NCBI GenBank assembly: GCA_965279735.1
Contig: OZ257260.1
Coordinates: forward strand, 310,001 to 374,000
Direction of reading: 5' to 3'
Source of the DNA: CAIUGU01 sp965279735
Lineage (GTDB): Bacteria; Pseudomonadota; Gammaproteobacteria; Steroidobacterales; Steroidobacteraceae
Length of the DNA stretch: 64,000 nt
The notes under the pieces: generated by a model
The model's input: only the letters and a program-made list of their open reading frames with translations
The model's database searches: none
Told to the model about the DNA's origin: nothing
Shown here: piece by piece, positions 63,976-64,000 of the stretch
Numbering within the stretch: the first letter of the stretch is position 1
Layout of the letters: every line of letters begins with the position of its first letter
Translations under genes and position numbers: made by a program

Positions 63976-64000
63976 GCCATCAGGCATTCCACTAATCCGC

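Overview
The window is GC-rich chromosomal DNA from a Gram-negative gammaproteobacterium. Markers are parE/parC, a FimV/FimX-type polar motility pair, the nrdR-ribD-ribE-ribB-ribH-nusB-thiL-pgpA operon, efp flanked by epmB and epmA, and the truA-accD-folC-dedD order. The abundance of TonB receptor, DUF6152 and DUF6644 genes suggests a Steroidobacter/Nevskiales-like soil or freshwater lineage. That placement is inference. No tRNA, rRNA, CRISPR array, insertion sequence or prophage was seen.

Region 1 (1-16.7 kb) is an accessory uptake and catabolism block. It holds the end of a metallo-beta-lactamase-fold hydrolase and two copies of a two-gene secreted module, DUF6152 plus a larger exported protein of unknown function, with a third solo DUF6152. 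It also holds a tandem pair of small four-helix membrane proteins (DUF6644-like), a TonB-dependent receptor, an MFS transporter and a GntR/FCD regulator. A Gfo/Idh/MocA oxidoreductase, an EboE-like TIM barrel, a beta-hydroxyacid dehydrogenase and a cupin lie in one close-packed operon. A carboxymuconolactone-decarboxylase-like secreted protein and two VOC proteins follow. Three AT-rich promoter islands (about 3190-3300, 8340-8475, 12150-12240) carry phased repeats or palindromes and share an 8-bp word, so the block may be one regulon. The substrate cannot be named from sequence.

Region 2 (16.7-28.9 kb) holds a small unknown protein, an orphan TagH-like FHA protein, DUF1820, purL, a DUF4145 protein, a membrane protein, ettA, an HDAC-family deacetylase and glyA. 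Region 3 (29-36.2 kb) is the riboflavin/thiamine operon, in which the GTP cyclohydrolase II half of RibB has lost its zinc cysteines. It ends in a Ser/Thr kinase fused to a cyclic-nucleotide-binding domain. Region 4 (36.2-43.2 kb) has folE2, dxs-ispA-xseB, and a rubrerythrin / Fe-S cluster protein / DUF3501 cassette behind a strong promoter with two palindromes. Region 5 (43.3-64 kb) has parE-parC, a FimX-like degenerate GGDEF-EAL protein, the EF-P modification set, psd, a SCO-family protein, prmB, aroC, asd, fimV, truA, accD, folC and a DedD-like SPOR protein.

Beyond 16.7 kb the gene order is mostly conserved core genome. The novelty sits in the first 16.7 kb and in a few core-gene variants listed under findings.
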